Positions 27,414 through 36,148 of a stretch of DNA of 64,000 nt are shown in pieces. The notes beneath the pieces were generated by a model. That model searched no databases and was not told the origin of the DNA. It saw only the letters and a list, made by a program, of their open reading frames with translations. The first letter of the stretch is position 1. The number at the start of each line of letters is the position of its first letter. The stretch covers positions 1,178,001 through 1,242,000 of the forward strand of contig NZ_FNJV01000001.1 in the NCBI RefSeq assembly GCF_900103125.1, read 5' to 3'. Origin of the DNA: Mucilaginibacter sp. OK268 (GTDB lineage Bacteria > Bacteroidota > Bacteroidia > Sphingobacteriales > Sphingobacteriaceae). Both the position numbers and the translations under genes were made by a program.

Positions 27414-29033
27414 ATGAAAAAATATATAAAATTTCTTATGGTGGGAGGGCTTTTAATTCTCTCGATAGGATGTAAAAAGAATTTGGATCTGGTTAATAAG
27501 AACGCTTATACTTATGACACTTATTTTACCACCGATGCTGCCGTAAACCAGGCCGTTGTGGCCACTTACGCTGGTTTGCTGCATACGGGTTTGTGGGCAC
27601 GCGAGTGGTATTATACTTTTGATTTGTTGGGCTATGATGCCAAAAACAATCAGCCTCTGGTAGGCGACCTCCTGCAGTTGGCCCAGTATAATTTTGGCAC
27701 CGATCAGAACCAGATGGGCCAAATATGGGCAGCGTTATACCAGATAATAGCGCGTGCTAACGTTGTTATTGATCGTGCGCAGACGTCATGGAAGCCGGCT
27801 AACGCCGCAGAGACAACTGACCAGGCTCAATATATCGCCGAAGCCAAATTACTGCGTGCTTATGCCTATTTTCAACTCGTTAATTTGTACGGGCGGGTGC
27901 CTTTGCGTACCAAGTTTATCCAGCAGCCAACCCCTGCCGAGATTAATTTGGCCAGATCGCCTGTAGCCGATGTATGGGCATTCATTGAACAGGATTTAAA
28001 GGATGCCGAGAAAGGTCTTCCGCTTTCATACTCTTCTGACAATTATGGCCGAGCAACGCAAGGTGTTGCAGTTGCGCTTTTGGGGAAATCTTACTTATAT
28101 GAAAAAAAATGGGCTCTGGCACAAACAGAACTTGCTAAGTTAACCAAGGCGCCTTACAGCTATTCGCTTGCGCCGGTTTATAATGATCTTTTTGATGACC
28201 CGAACCAGGATGACCCTGCTTTGAATCCCGAAACCATTTTTCAGGTGATGAACCAGAAATGGACAGATTGGGGTATAGGTAATCAATACTACCTTTTTGG
28301 CGGTCAGGAAACCTGGGGTGGAAAAGCCACCCATTCTGGCCGTGCGCAGGAATATGGTTTTAATGATTGGAACAATGTACTTGTAACCACAACTGCTGTT
28401 AAAGCTTTCACCTATCCTAACCCACAAAACCCCTCTGTGAATTACGTAGACCCCCGTGCAGCCTTCACCTTTTATGGCGATGCCGCAAGTGGCGGGCAAA
28501 CGGAATATTGCCAGCAATGTGCCCCTCCTAAACCTGGAGTGTCGCCTACTATAGCTTACCCTTACGCCTCAAAAGGATATGCGTGGCTTAAATATGAATA
28601 TTATAATAAGATGGCCAGTTTTGGCGGACCGCAAAGTGGTATAAACGGGCAGGTAATACGCTATGCTGATGTATTGCTTATGCTGGCCGAAGCTTACATA
28701 CAACAGGGTAATACAGGGTCACAGCCAATGGCATTGATTAACCAGGTACGCAGCAGACCAAGTGTTAATGCGCCTCTTTATACTTCGTTGGGTAGCCAGA
28801 CAGAAGCTATGAACATTTTAATGCGTGAAAGGCAGTTGGAATTAACCGGCGAACAAAGCCGCTATTTTGACTTGATACGCTGGGGTATCGCAAAACAAAC
28901 CATAAATTCTGAAAGACAAGTTGAAGACGGTACACGGCCCTTTCAAGATAAAAATTTACTGTTCCCAATACCTTTAGCTGAGAAAAATGCCAATTCTTCA
29001 GTAGCAAGGGATGTTTCCGGTGACTGGAATTAA
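27414..29033 (+). CDS. SusD/RagB family glycan-binding lipoprotein
   Basis: A 539-residue surface lipoprotein (lipobox LSIGC, Cys20, followed by KKN) of the SusD/RagB family, the lid of the SusC transporter. It has the alpha-helical TPR-like core, with AEAKLLRAYAYFQLVNLYG as the family's diagnostic stretch, and the C-terminal RYADVLLMLAEAYIQQGN and RERQLELTGEQSRYFDLIRWG motifs. It is the partner of the SusC just upstream, and a strong terminator follows. Ligand identity cannot be read from the sequence; xyloglucan oligosaccharides would fit the enzymes upstream. Confidence 0.96.
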   Translation: MKKYIKFLMVGGLLILSIGCKKNLDLVNKNAYTYDTYFTTDAAVNQAVVATYAGLLHTGLWAREWYYTFDLLGYDAKNNQPLVGDLLQLAQYNFGTDQNQMGQIWAALYQIIARANVVIDRAQTSWKPANAAETTDQAQYIAEAKLLRAYAYFQLVNLYGRVPLRTKFIQQPTPAEINLARSPVADVWAFIEQDLKDAEKGLPLSYSSDNYGRATQGVAVALLGKSYLYEKKWALAQTELAKLTKAPYSYSLAPVYNDLFDDPNQDDPALNPETIFQVMNQKWTDWGIGNQYYLFGGQETWGGKATHSGRAQEYGFNDWNNVLVTTTAVKAFTYPNPQNPSVNYVDPRAAFTFYGDAASGGQTEYCQQCAPPKPGVSPTIAYPYASKGYAWLKYEYYNKMASFGGPQSGINGQVIRYADVLLMLAEAYIQQGNTGSQPMALINQVRSRPSVNAPLYTSLGSQTEAMNILMRERQLELTGEQSRYFDLIRWGIAKQTINSERQVEDGTRPFQDKNLLFPIPLAEKNANSSVARDVSGDWN

Positions 29034-29050
29034 GGCCTCCTGATTTAGAT

Positions 29051-29091
29051 AAAAAAGAGCCTGCAGCATTCCATGTTTCAGGCTCTTTTTT
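29051..29091 (+). terminator. Terminator after the first susCD pair
   Basis: A perfect 13-bp stem (AAAAAAGAGCCTG at 29051-29063 with CAGGCTCTTTTTT at 29079-29091) begins 17 bases after the susD stop and ends in a T-run. It could work in both directions. Confidence 0.9.
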
Positions 29092-29204
29092 ACATGATTA
29101 GATGCCAAATGTCAGGGATAAAAGGGCCACGCCGAAATAGCCTATTGGTATTACGAATAAAGGGGCGGTTACCAATTAATAAGCTAATTCAAAATAAATG
29201 AATA

Positions 29205-29396
29205 ATGGAGGAATCACAATTTGAAAAGCTAAAATCTGGAATCGATTTAATTCAGACTAACACATCATGGACAGGGAATAACAATGACGAACTGGAGAAA
29301 CTAAATGAAAAGATCGAAGTCATCCTCAGCATTTTAGATGAAAACACCGGGTTATTGCGGGAATTAATTAGTGTTATCAAAGATCAAAAAAGCTAA
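29205..29396 (+). CDS. Small acidic coiled-coil protein, unknown
   Basis: A 63-codon frame from ATG, rich in Glu, Leu, Lys and Asn, with heptad-like spacing in ELEKLNEKIEVILSILDEN and onward to LRELISVIKDQ. No family is recognised. Its composition is that of a real short helical protein rather than a chance frame, but it stands alone in a degraded region between two terminators and shows no promoter. It could be the surviving part of a former gene cluster. Confidence 0.45.
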   Translation: MEESQFEKLKSGIDLIQTNTSWTGNNNDELEKLNEKIEVILSILDENTGLLRELISVIKDQKS

Positions 29397-29957
29397 TGAA
29401 CTGATAGATTTTGTTCTGTAGTTGAAAATTACAACAAAAAAGTTGCCCGAAATGTTTCAAAGGTTATAGACCAGTATCATAAAACGAATCCTTGTATGAT
29501 CGATATTGTTAAATAAAATGAAAATAAATCATTCAATAACCCTTAACTTATGACTTTGCTCTGGAGGTTTTTAGCCTTTTTTTGCGCTGTTTTATCGCCT
29601 TTAACAGCGCCTGTTTTTCCGTATTCTTGCCATTCAGATGATAACCGTAGTTAAAGTACGTTCTGAAAATTTTCCCCTTAGCGTTCTGCAAAAAATATGC
29701 TTCATGGGATGTGGCATTGAGTACTGCACTGCAAGATATGAAAGCGTAGATGATGAAGTATCTGGGTAATTCCGATACGACGAATTATAAACAGGAGGTG
29801 TTGCAGAAAACGTTGAAAGCGATCGCTGCCTTACAGATAAATATGGTACAGTTGTCGTTATTTTAAATGTATGGTTTAAGATGCTTTAAGTTTCTTCCGC
29901 ATTCTATTTAATTGATAATCTAATAATTGATTAAATCAGACCTTCTTATCATCAATT
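29397..29957. other. Degraded DNA with broken coding traces
   Basis: No intact gene is seen. On the + strand, 29701-29870 holds two protein-like fragments, ALSTALQDMKA then MMKYLGNSDTTNYKQEVLQ, in one frame split by a TAG. On the - strand, 29548-29784 is open with no start and would end in a basic, Lys-rich tail (KQRKKRLKTSRAKS). Neither is recognised. Both overlap, so at most one is a genuine remnant. Confidence 0.35.
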
Positions 29958-30341
29958 CACTATGCCGCCCAAACCTACGCCTCAGCCTTCTGGAAATCTT
30001 CCAGGTATTCTCGCCTTTACCGTGAATCGGTCAAGAATTTGCCTCTGCTATATTACTCATAGGTGCTAATCGCGACGATCTGTATATTGGCGCTCGCCAC
30101 TTACTTCAAATTAAAAAACTCCGATGTTTTTTATTGTGCACTTGCCGTTTTGGGCATTTCTTTATTGAGCTTCCTGTTTTCAATGTTATTAACAACCTAA
30201 GACAAGTTTATTAAAATATTGGTCTACATACTATTGGTTTGTATCGTAGCTGTGATGTCCAGCGCAGTACTGGGTTTCGACTACTTTATCTTTAAAACTA
30301 AACCGGTATTTTTTCAAAAAAAAAGAAAATGTTGTAAATGA
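29958..30341 (+). pseudogene. Small membrane-protein pseudogene with two in-frame stops
   Basis: A single frame of 128 codons is interrupted by TAG at 30060-30062 and TAA at 30198-30200. Reading through, it gives a polar start (YRESVKNLPLLYY), then hydrophobic helices ATICILALATYF, FYCALAVLGISLLSFLFSML and ILVYILLVCIVAVMSSAVLG, and a basic tail. The consistent frame and membrane-protein composition indicate a decayed gene for a protein with about three helices. The original start is not clear and no family is recognised. Confidence 0.55.
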
Positions 30342-30398
30342 TTGATTTGTAGTGCTAAATGTATGTGGGTTTCATGCCCTCCCTAACCGCTGAACATG

Positions 30399-30437
30399 AA
30401 AAAAACCTGCTGATCATTGATCAATAGGCTTTTTTTT
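30399..30437. terminator. Imperfect A-stem-T hairpin
   Basis: AAAAAAACCTGCTGATCA is followed by TTGATCAATAGGCTTTTTTTT, giving a partly paired stem flanked by A and T runs. It resembles the terminators at 59485 and 61601. Confidence 0.5.
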
Positions 30438-30494
30438 AAAGAAAAGTTTTAAGTACCCACCTTTTGACTGGGGTCCGAACTCAGCCTCTGAACC

Positions 30495-30536
30495 AAAAGT
30501 GACCTTTGTAATAATGTTAAGGTCCCTTTTGTTTTT
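30495..30536 (+). terminator. Terminator-like hairpin near the GH16 gene end
   Basis: The arms AAAAGTGACCTT (30495-30506) and AAGGTCCCTTTT (30519-30530) pair with one mismatch and are followed by GTTTTT. It stops + strand reading ahead of the convergent GH16 gene and may serve weakly for that gene too. Confidence 0.6.
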
Positions 30537-30620
30537 CAGCTGTTTTTATAGGGCTGATATAAGAGCCACGTATATAGTTTATAAGGGATACCAAGGAAGC
30601 AAGGTGAATTGATTTGGTTG

Positions 30621-31442
30621 TTATAATGTGGCGCTCTTTTCAACAATAACGTTTCTTGCCGACATAGAACTAGTTCCTGTTGGGCCTGGTGTGCCCGATG
30701 AGCCCTCCATTTGATAGTCAATAATAATATTCAAGCCCTTACCTACAAAGTTGGCTCCGGTTTGCGTACTTTTTAATGAACCATCAATCCAGTATTCTAT
30801 CGAAACATCAGTTGCATTGGTTTTTGTCATATACACTGAGTAAGTATGCCAGTTGGCCGGGCTGGAGATTGTTGTACCTACACTTGACCAGCCACCGCTG
30901 GCATTTTTGTAGGTATTTGTCCAACATGTTGTACTTCCTTTAAACTCCATAAAATCGCTTTCGGGTGGCCAACTGGTAGCTCCAGTCACCCAAAACGCTG
31001 GCCAGGTACCCGTTTGTGAAGGGCATTGGAACTCTCCCTTAAAATGCCATTTAGGCCATGAATCGTCAACAACAGGTACTGTTTTTGCATAAATAGTGCC
31101 CGAATAATAATGAATGGCAAGGTAAGGGGATGATGAACTGTTACCAACACTGCCGCTGGGGCCACTGGTTAAAGTAAGTACGTCTCCTGATACCGAGATG
31201 TTTTCGGCACGCATGCGGGCTGATCCATTATGATCTGATCCCCAGGGATACAAATTGTTCCAATAGGTACTAAAGGAGTTAAATGAATTAGCCGGAATAA
31301 CATTTACCCACGAAACGGCATTCGTCTTTAAAAGGGATGAAGATTGATCAGCATTTGCAATCTGATGTGTAGCTTCTTTTTTGCATGCCAAAAACATGGC
31401 AAACAAGAACAGAGCTGTGAGCATGTGAGTTAATTTTTTCAT
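30621..31442 (-). CDS. GH16 family endo-glycanase lipoprotein
   Basis: A 273-residue GH16 lipoprotein (signal MLTALFLFAMFLACKK, Cys20), probably anchored at the outer membrane. The retaining GH16 active-site motif is ESDFMEF: Glu161 nucleophile, Asp163, Glu166 acid/base. It matches the ExDxxE pattern, with Ser in place of the usual Ile/Val. WPAFWVTG and the downstream Trp-rich strands fit the jelly roll. GH16 covers beta-1,3-glucanases, agarases, carrageenases and endo-galactanases; given the GH43 and propeller protein of this locus, endo-beta-1,3-galactanase is my inference. It is divergent from the sensor gene, sharing a 239-base control region that holds a paired G-run repeat. Confidence 0.83.
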   Translation of the reverse strand: MKKLTHMLTALFLFAMFLACKKEATHQIANADQSSSLLKTNAVSWVNVIPANSFNSFSTYWNNLYPWGSDHNGSARMRAENISVSGDVLTLTSGPSGSVGNSSSSPYLAIHYYSGTIYAKTVPVVDDSWPKWHFKGEFQCPSQTGTWPAFWVTGATSWPPESDFMEFKGSTTCWTNTYKNASGGWSSVGTTISSPANWHTYSVYMTKTNATDVSIEYWIDGSLKSTQTGANFVGKGLNIIIDYQMEGSSGTPGPTGTSSMSARNVIVEKSATL

Positions 31443-31530
31443 AATAAGATTTCTTGTAAGGTAATTGGTTTGCTTCCCTGGTATTCCTTATTAATTGGTA
31501 AGACAAATGAAAGGTAAATAAAACAGCGTG

Positions 31531-31560
31531 ATAGGGGGCAAATCAGCCTTTTATAGGGGG
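31531..31560. promoter_or_regulatory. Candidate HTCS operator, GH16/HTCS intergenic
   Basis: ATAGGGGGC occurs twice, at 31531-31539 and 31553-31561, with a period of 22 bases, about two helical turns. A weaker GATAGGGGT lies at 31606-31614. Direct repeats of this spacing suit dimeric AraC-type DNA-binding domains. The pair is about 90-120 bases upstream of the GH16 start. Confidence 0.45.
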
Positions 31561-31647
31561 CTGTTTATGGAGGTTTTGATTTTTCGAAACCAGAGAGCAA
31601 ATTTTGATAGGGGTAATATATGGTAATGTAGTCCACCAAACATTTGA

Positions 31648-31655
31648 TAAATTTG
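31648..31655 (+). promoter_or_regulatory. Possible -7 box of the HTCS gene
   Basis: TAAATTTG fits TANNTTTG and sits 26 bases before the ATG at 31682. No good TTTG partner is seen upstream. Confidence 0.4.
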
Positions 31656-31681
31656 ATAGACTAATTATTTACTAAGGTGAA

Positions 31682-34600
31682 ATGTTTTATTGGGCAAAAT
31701 TTATATTGAAGAGCAGAACATTCATTTGTGCCTGTTTTATTTTGTTATGCTATTCGGCCCAGGCGGTATTGATTAATCCACCCATTAGGTATTTAGGTAT
31801 TGAGAATGGCTTATCGAATAATGCTGTTACCTGTATTTACCAGGATCAATATGGGTTTATGTGGATGGGTACTTATGACGGATTGAACCGGTATGACGGT
31901 GATCAATTTAAGATTTTCAGAAATATATGGGGAAACTCAAGGTCATTAGCCAATAATCACATTACAGCTATAGGAGGTACTGGTAATAAAATATTGGTTG
32001 GGACACAGAAGGGCCTGGTATATTATAATTATGCCGATGCTTACTTCTATCCAGAATATTATCAGCCAGAGCAGCGTATTAAAAAAATAAGAATAACAGC
32101 TAATATAAATGCAGTTATTGCCGATAATGCTGGTAATGTTTATGTTGCCGCTGACGAAATGGGGCTGCTGGTTTATAATAGAAATCTAAATTTATACAAG
32201 CAGGTTGCTTTAAATAAAAAGTATAATTATAATATACAAGCTCTCGCAATAGCCAATAAAGGCCTATGGATGTTTGTAAAGGATGTTGGGTTATGTCTGT
32301 ATGATATACGAAAAAATAGCATTACCGAATTTAACAGGCAACTCCAGTTTGCCAGTTGCCTGATCGATGACGGGCATAATCATATTTGGATAGGAACAGA
32401 AAATGGGTTATATATCTGTAATATTAATACCCGGGAAATTAACAGGTTTAATCCGCCTTATAGTAAACTTACCAGTGATAACATCTTTAATTTAAGCCTC
32501 GATGAAAAAGCAAATTTATGGATAGCCACCAATGGCGGAGGGCTGAATATTTTAAATACCAACACCAATAAACTAAGCTATATAGTAACCGGCGAAGAAA
32601 AAGGATCTTTACGTAGTGGTGCCGTAAACGCAGTTTATGAGGATAAAGAATCAAGAAAGTGGATAGCAACATTGCGTGGAGGGGTTAATATAGTAGATAC
32701 TGAAAACAAGCCCTTTGATCAGTATAGTCATGATCCGTTTAACAAAAATACCGTCGTCAATAATTTTATACTTTCTTTTTGCGAGGATGAGCTGCATAAT
32801 ATCTGGATCGGAACAGATGGGGGAGGGTTAAGCTACTGGAACACTAAAAATAATGTATATACCCACTATGTACACAATCAGGATCAGGGTTCATTGAGCA
32901 GCAATTTTATTGTCAGCCTTATTAAAACCTATGATAATAATATGTGGGTAGCCACATTTAGCGGTGGGATTGATGCATTTAACAAATTAACCGGACGTTT
33001 TAAGCACTATACCTGTTATAATACTTACGCTAAAACGGCCGATAAAAATTTATGGAAGTTATATGAAGATTCGCACTACCGTTTGTGGGCCGGAACAACG
33101 CGGGGAGGAGCTTTGTATCTATACAACCGGAAAGCTGATAGGTTTGAACTGTTTGATAAAAACCTGGTTGATATACATTCATTATATGAAGATCAGGATG
33201 GAAGGCTTTGGGCTGGTGATTACACTCATTTAATTAAAATTGATACCCTGAATAAAAAGCATCAATATTTTACCATAGGATACGCCATACGATCTATCAC
33301 CGGAGATGAATTACATCGTTTATGGGTTGGAACAGAGGGGGGCGGACTTTTGTTATACAACCCTGATCACAATACCTACAAAAGATATACACAAGTTAAT
33401 GGTCTGCCCAGCAATTCAGTACTTAATATTCTTGTTGATGATAACAACAATTTGTGGTGTAGTACCTATAACGGGTTAACCCAATACTCGCCGCAGAATA
33501 ACAAGTTTACCAACTTTAATGTATCAGACGGTTTGCAGAGCCATCAGTTTAATTATAATGCTGCTTTAAAGCTTCAATCGGGAAAAATGCTATTTGGCGG
33601 TATTAACGGTTTTAATCTTTTTAATCCGGATAGCATTAAGATCAGAAACCATCAGCCCGGTCTTCGTCTAACCGGATTGAAAATAAATAACATTGATGTT
33701 GAGGGCAATAGTTCACATACAGGATATCAACCTATAGTTAGCCTCAAAAAAATTATATTACCCTATGACCAAGCAACTTTAACCATTGATTATACAGCGC
33801 TTGAATACTCATTTCCTGATAAAATTGATTATGCTTATTACCTGGAAGGATGGGATCACGGTTGGAATTATGTAGGCAAAATGAAAACGGCATATTATAC
33901 CCGTTTAAATGAAGGAGATTATACACTTAGAATTAAAGCAACCGATACTAAAGGGCATTGGATGGCCGAACAACTGATAATTAAGGTAACCATTATGCCG
34001 CCATGGTATCGGACATGGTGGGCCTATATATTGTATGCACTTATTATTTCGGCAATTGTATATGCCTTCTGGACATACCGCGTAAGGCAGGCAAAGCTTC
34101 AATTTGAAATTGAGATTGCCAACCTTAAGGTGGAAAAAGAAAAAGAGCTTAATGAAAAGAAACTATCATTTTTTACAAACGTTTCGCACGAGTTTAGAAC
34201 ACCGCTAACTTTAATTATTAGTCCCATTAAAGATCTGCTCAATCAAAATAAAGGCAATACCGATGAGTTGAATATTATTTACAGCAATGCCCGCCGCCTG
34301 CTTGGTTTGGTTGATCACCTGCTGCTTTTCAGAAAAACAGAGAGTGAAAATACACAGCTAAAAGTAAGTAAATTAAACTTTGTAAGTTTATGTAATGAGG
34401 TATTTGCCTGCTTTATTCATCAGGCCCGGGTTAAAAAGATAAATTACACCATTTACTGTTCCTGTGATCAGATAGATGTATATGCTGATCTTGAAAAAAT
34501 AGAAATTGCGCTGTTTAACCTGATATCTAATGCCATTAAGTTTACGCCCAACCATGGAATCATCAATATTATAATTCAGGAAGATGAAGAGCAGGTGTAT

Positions 34601-35770
34601 TTTAAAATCACCGATAACGGCATTGGTATAAATACAGATATAGGCGATAAATTATTTGATAAATTTTATCAGATCAAAGATAAAAACTACTTCAGAACAG
34701 GCTTTGGTATAGGTTTATACCTGGTAAAGGTTTTTATTGAAATACATCAAGGCAATATTAGTTATTCAAACAATGTAAACGGCGGAACCACTTTTGTAAT
34801 GAGTTTACCAAAAGGAAAAAAGCATTTTGCTAATGAGCAATTGGCCGAAGATATTACGCCTGATTATACTTATGTTAATGAATTTATTGACCATGATAAC
34901 AAAGATGCCATTGTTCAGGAGAAAGGGATTAATAAGCTTGAGTTATTCATTTCAGACAAGTATTCTATTATCATCATTGATGATAATGATCAGATGAGAA
35001 GCTATATCAGGAAGATATTTGCGCCTGATTACACTGTTTTTGAAGCTGATAATGGTACAGTTGGTTTTGAACTGATAAAGAAGTACATCCCTGATGTGGT
35101 CATTAGCGATATTGTGATGGATGGCATGGATGGGTTGGAATTATGTAAGATGGTAAAGGAGGATCCCGCCATTAACCATATTCCTGTTATTCTGTTAACC
35201 GGTGATGCTACCCCTGATATTATGGTAAAAAGTATAGAGGAAGGGGCAATTGACTTTTTGCGAAAACCATTTGAAAAAGAGTTGCTTATAGCCCGTGTCA
35301 AAAGTGTTTTACGGAGCAAGACCGAGCTGCAAAAGTATTTTTATAAAGAAATTACTCAAAAAGATGCAACACGCCGGATATCTCAGGAGCATAAGGATTT
35401 CTTAAACAATTGCATCGCTGTTATTGAACAGAACTTTACCGACGAGCTTTTTGATGTTGATGTATTAGCAAAAGAAATGAGTATAAGTTATTCAACACTT
35501 TTTAAAAGAATTAAAGGCATTACCGGGCAGTCTGTTAATAATTTTATCAGGTTTGTGCGCTTGCGTAAAGCCGCTGAGCTTTTGATCCATACCAATTGTA
35601 ATGTTAATGAAGCCGCCTTTCAGGTTGGGTTTAGTGATATGAAATATTTTCGCGAACAGTTTAACAAACAGTTTTGTGTAAACCCCTCCGAGTTTATAAA
35701 AAAGCACCGGGCAAATTTTCAAACCTCTTACCGGATGAGTGAATTTGTTAAGGAAAATCCAGTTAAGTAA
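31682..35770 (+). CDS. Hybrid two-component system sensor/regulator (HTCS)
   Basis: A 1362-residue single-protein sensor, kinase and regulator of glycan loci. After an N-terminal signal or anchor, residues about 45-650 form the periplasmic two-bladed propeller of regulator-type repeats (QDQYGFMWMGTYDGLNRYDG, DNNNLWCSTYNGLTQY). A Y_Y_Y domain covers about 700-775, a membrane helix 778-801 (WAYILYALIISAIVYAFW), and then the histidine kinase core with its phospho-acceptor His near 836 in NVSHEFRTPLT and an ATPase domain (NAIKFTP, GFGIGLYLVK). A receiver domain (IIIIDDNDQMRSY; acceptor Asp in VISDIVMDGMDG) and a C-terminal AraC helix-turn-helix end it. All signalling residues are present. It likely controls GH16 and the second susCD operon. 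Confidence 0.96.
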   Translation: MFYWAKFILKSRTFICACFILLCYSAQAVLINPPIRYLGIENGLSNNAVTCIYQDQYGFMWMGTYDGLNRYDGDQFKIFRNIWGNSRSLANNHITAIGGTGNKILVGTQKGLVYYNYADAYFYPEYYQPEQRIKKIRITANINAVIADNAGNVYVAADEMGLLVYNRNLNLYKQVALNKKYNYNIQALAIANKGLWMFVKDVGLCLYDIRKNSITEFNRQLQFASCLIDDGHNHIWIGTENGLYICNINTREINRFNPPYSKLTSDNIFNLSLDEKANLWIATNGGGLNILNTNTNKLSYIVTGEEKGSLRSGAVNAVYEDKESRKWIATLRGGVNIVDTENKPFDQYSHDPFNKNTVVNNFILSFCEDELHNIWIGTDGGGLSYWNTKNNVYTHYVHNQDQGSLSSNFIVSLIKTYDNNMWVATFSGGIDAFNKLTGRFKHYTCYNTYAKTADKNLWKLYEDSHYRLWAGTTRGGALYLYNRKADRFELFDKNLVDIHSLYEDQDGRLWAGDYTHLIKIDTLNKKHQYFTIGYAIRSITGDELHRLWVGTEGGGLLLYNPDHNTYKRYTQVNGLPSNSVLNILVDDNNNLWCSTYNGLTQYSPQNNKFTNFNVSDGLQSHQFNYNAALKLQSGKMLFGGINGFNLFNPDSIKIRNHQPGLRLTGLKINNIDVEGNSSHTGYQPIVSLKKIILPYDQATLTIDYTALEYSFPDKIDYAYYLEGWDHGWNYVGKMKTAYYTRLNEGDYTLRIKATDTKGHWMAEQLIIKVTIMPPWYRTWWAYILYALIISAIVYAFWTYRVRQAKLQFEIEIANLKVEKEKELNEKKLSFFTNVSHEFRTPLTLIISPIKDLLNQNKGNTDELNIIYSNARRLLGLVDHLLLFRKTESENTQLKVSKLNFVSLCNEVFACFIHQARVKKINYTIYCSCDQIDVYADLEKIEIALFNLISNAIKFTPNHGIINIIIQEDEEQVYFKITDNGIGINTDIGDKLFDKFYQIKDKNYFRTGFGIGLYLVKVFIEIHQGNISYSNNVNGGTTFVMSLPKGKKHFANEQLAEDITPDYTYVNEFIDHDNKDAIVQEKGINKLELFISDKYSIIIIDDNDQMRSYIRKIFAPDYTVFEADNGTVGFELIKKYIPDVVISDIVMDGMDGLELCKMVKEDPAINHIPVILLTGDATPDIMVKSIEEGAIDFLRKPFEKELLIARVKSVLRSKTELQKYFYKEITQKDATRRISQEHKDFLNNCIAVIEQNFTDELFDVDVLAKEMSISYSTLFKRIKGITGQSVNNFIRFVRLRKAAELLIHTNCNVNEAAFQVGFSDMKYFREQFNKQFCVNPSEFIKKHRANFQTSYRMSEFVKENPVK

Positions 35771-36148
35771 TTAATGATTTATTCTGTTGCCTAACGTTTA
35801 TTGATTTTGAAGGATAGCAGAAGCTATGACAATAAATAAAGGTTCTTTTAACACTTATTTTGCTTGATCTCGCCCAAAAGGGCCGAAAATGCTTTAAACA
35901 GGTATTTTAACCCCCACAATTTATAGTTTTACCCCCCTCGTACAACGGTAAATAACGCTTATTTAGTTTCAACCGGTTAGCAATAGTATCAGCTTTTACT
36001 ATTCTTCTAAAACAATTATAAACTAAGCCATCAGTATGAAATGTTCAAAAACCAATAGCAGGATTTTGCCTCGCTGGATATTAAACCTGTCGGGTTAACA
36101 CTTATTTATTCTCCTAATCATTATTAAACTTATTTAACCCTAAAAATT
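35771..36148 (+). other. Control region of the second susC gene
   Basis: No gene is seen here. The stretch contains the paired C-run repeat at 35906-35937, an AT-rich leader, and no exact TANNTTTG box. Confidence 0.5.
35906..35937. promoter_or_regulatory. Candidate HTCS operator upstream of susC
   Basis: TTTAACCCCC and TTTTACCCCCC place two C-runs (35911-35915, 35932-35937) 21 bases apart, about 210 bases before the susC start. Seen from the direction of the regulated gene, the C-runs have the same orientation as in the pair upstream of GH16. Flanking bases are only loosely similar. Confidence 0.4.

Noticed and set aside
31682..35770. Separate histidine kinase and response regulator genes
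   Set aside because: One uninterrupted frame carries propeller, kinase, receiver and AraC domains, so it is a single hybrid protein.
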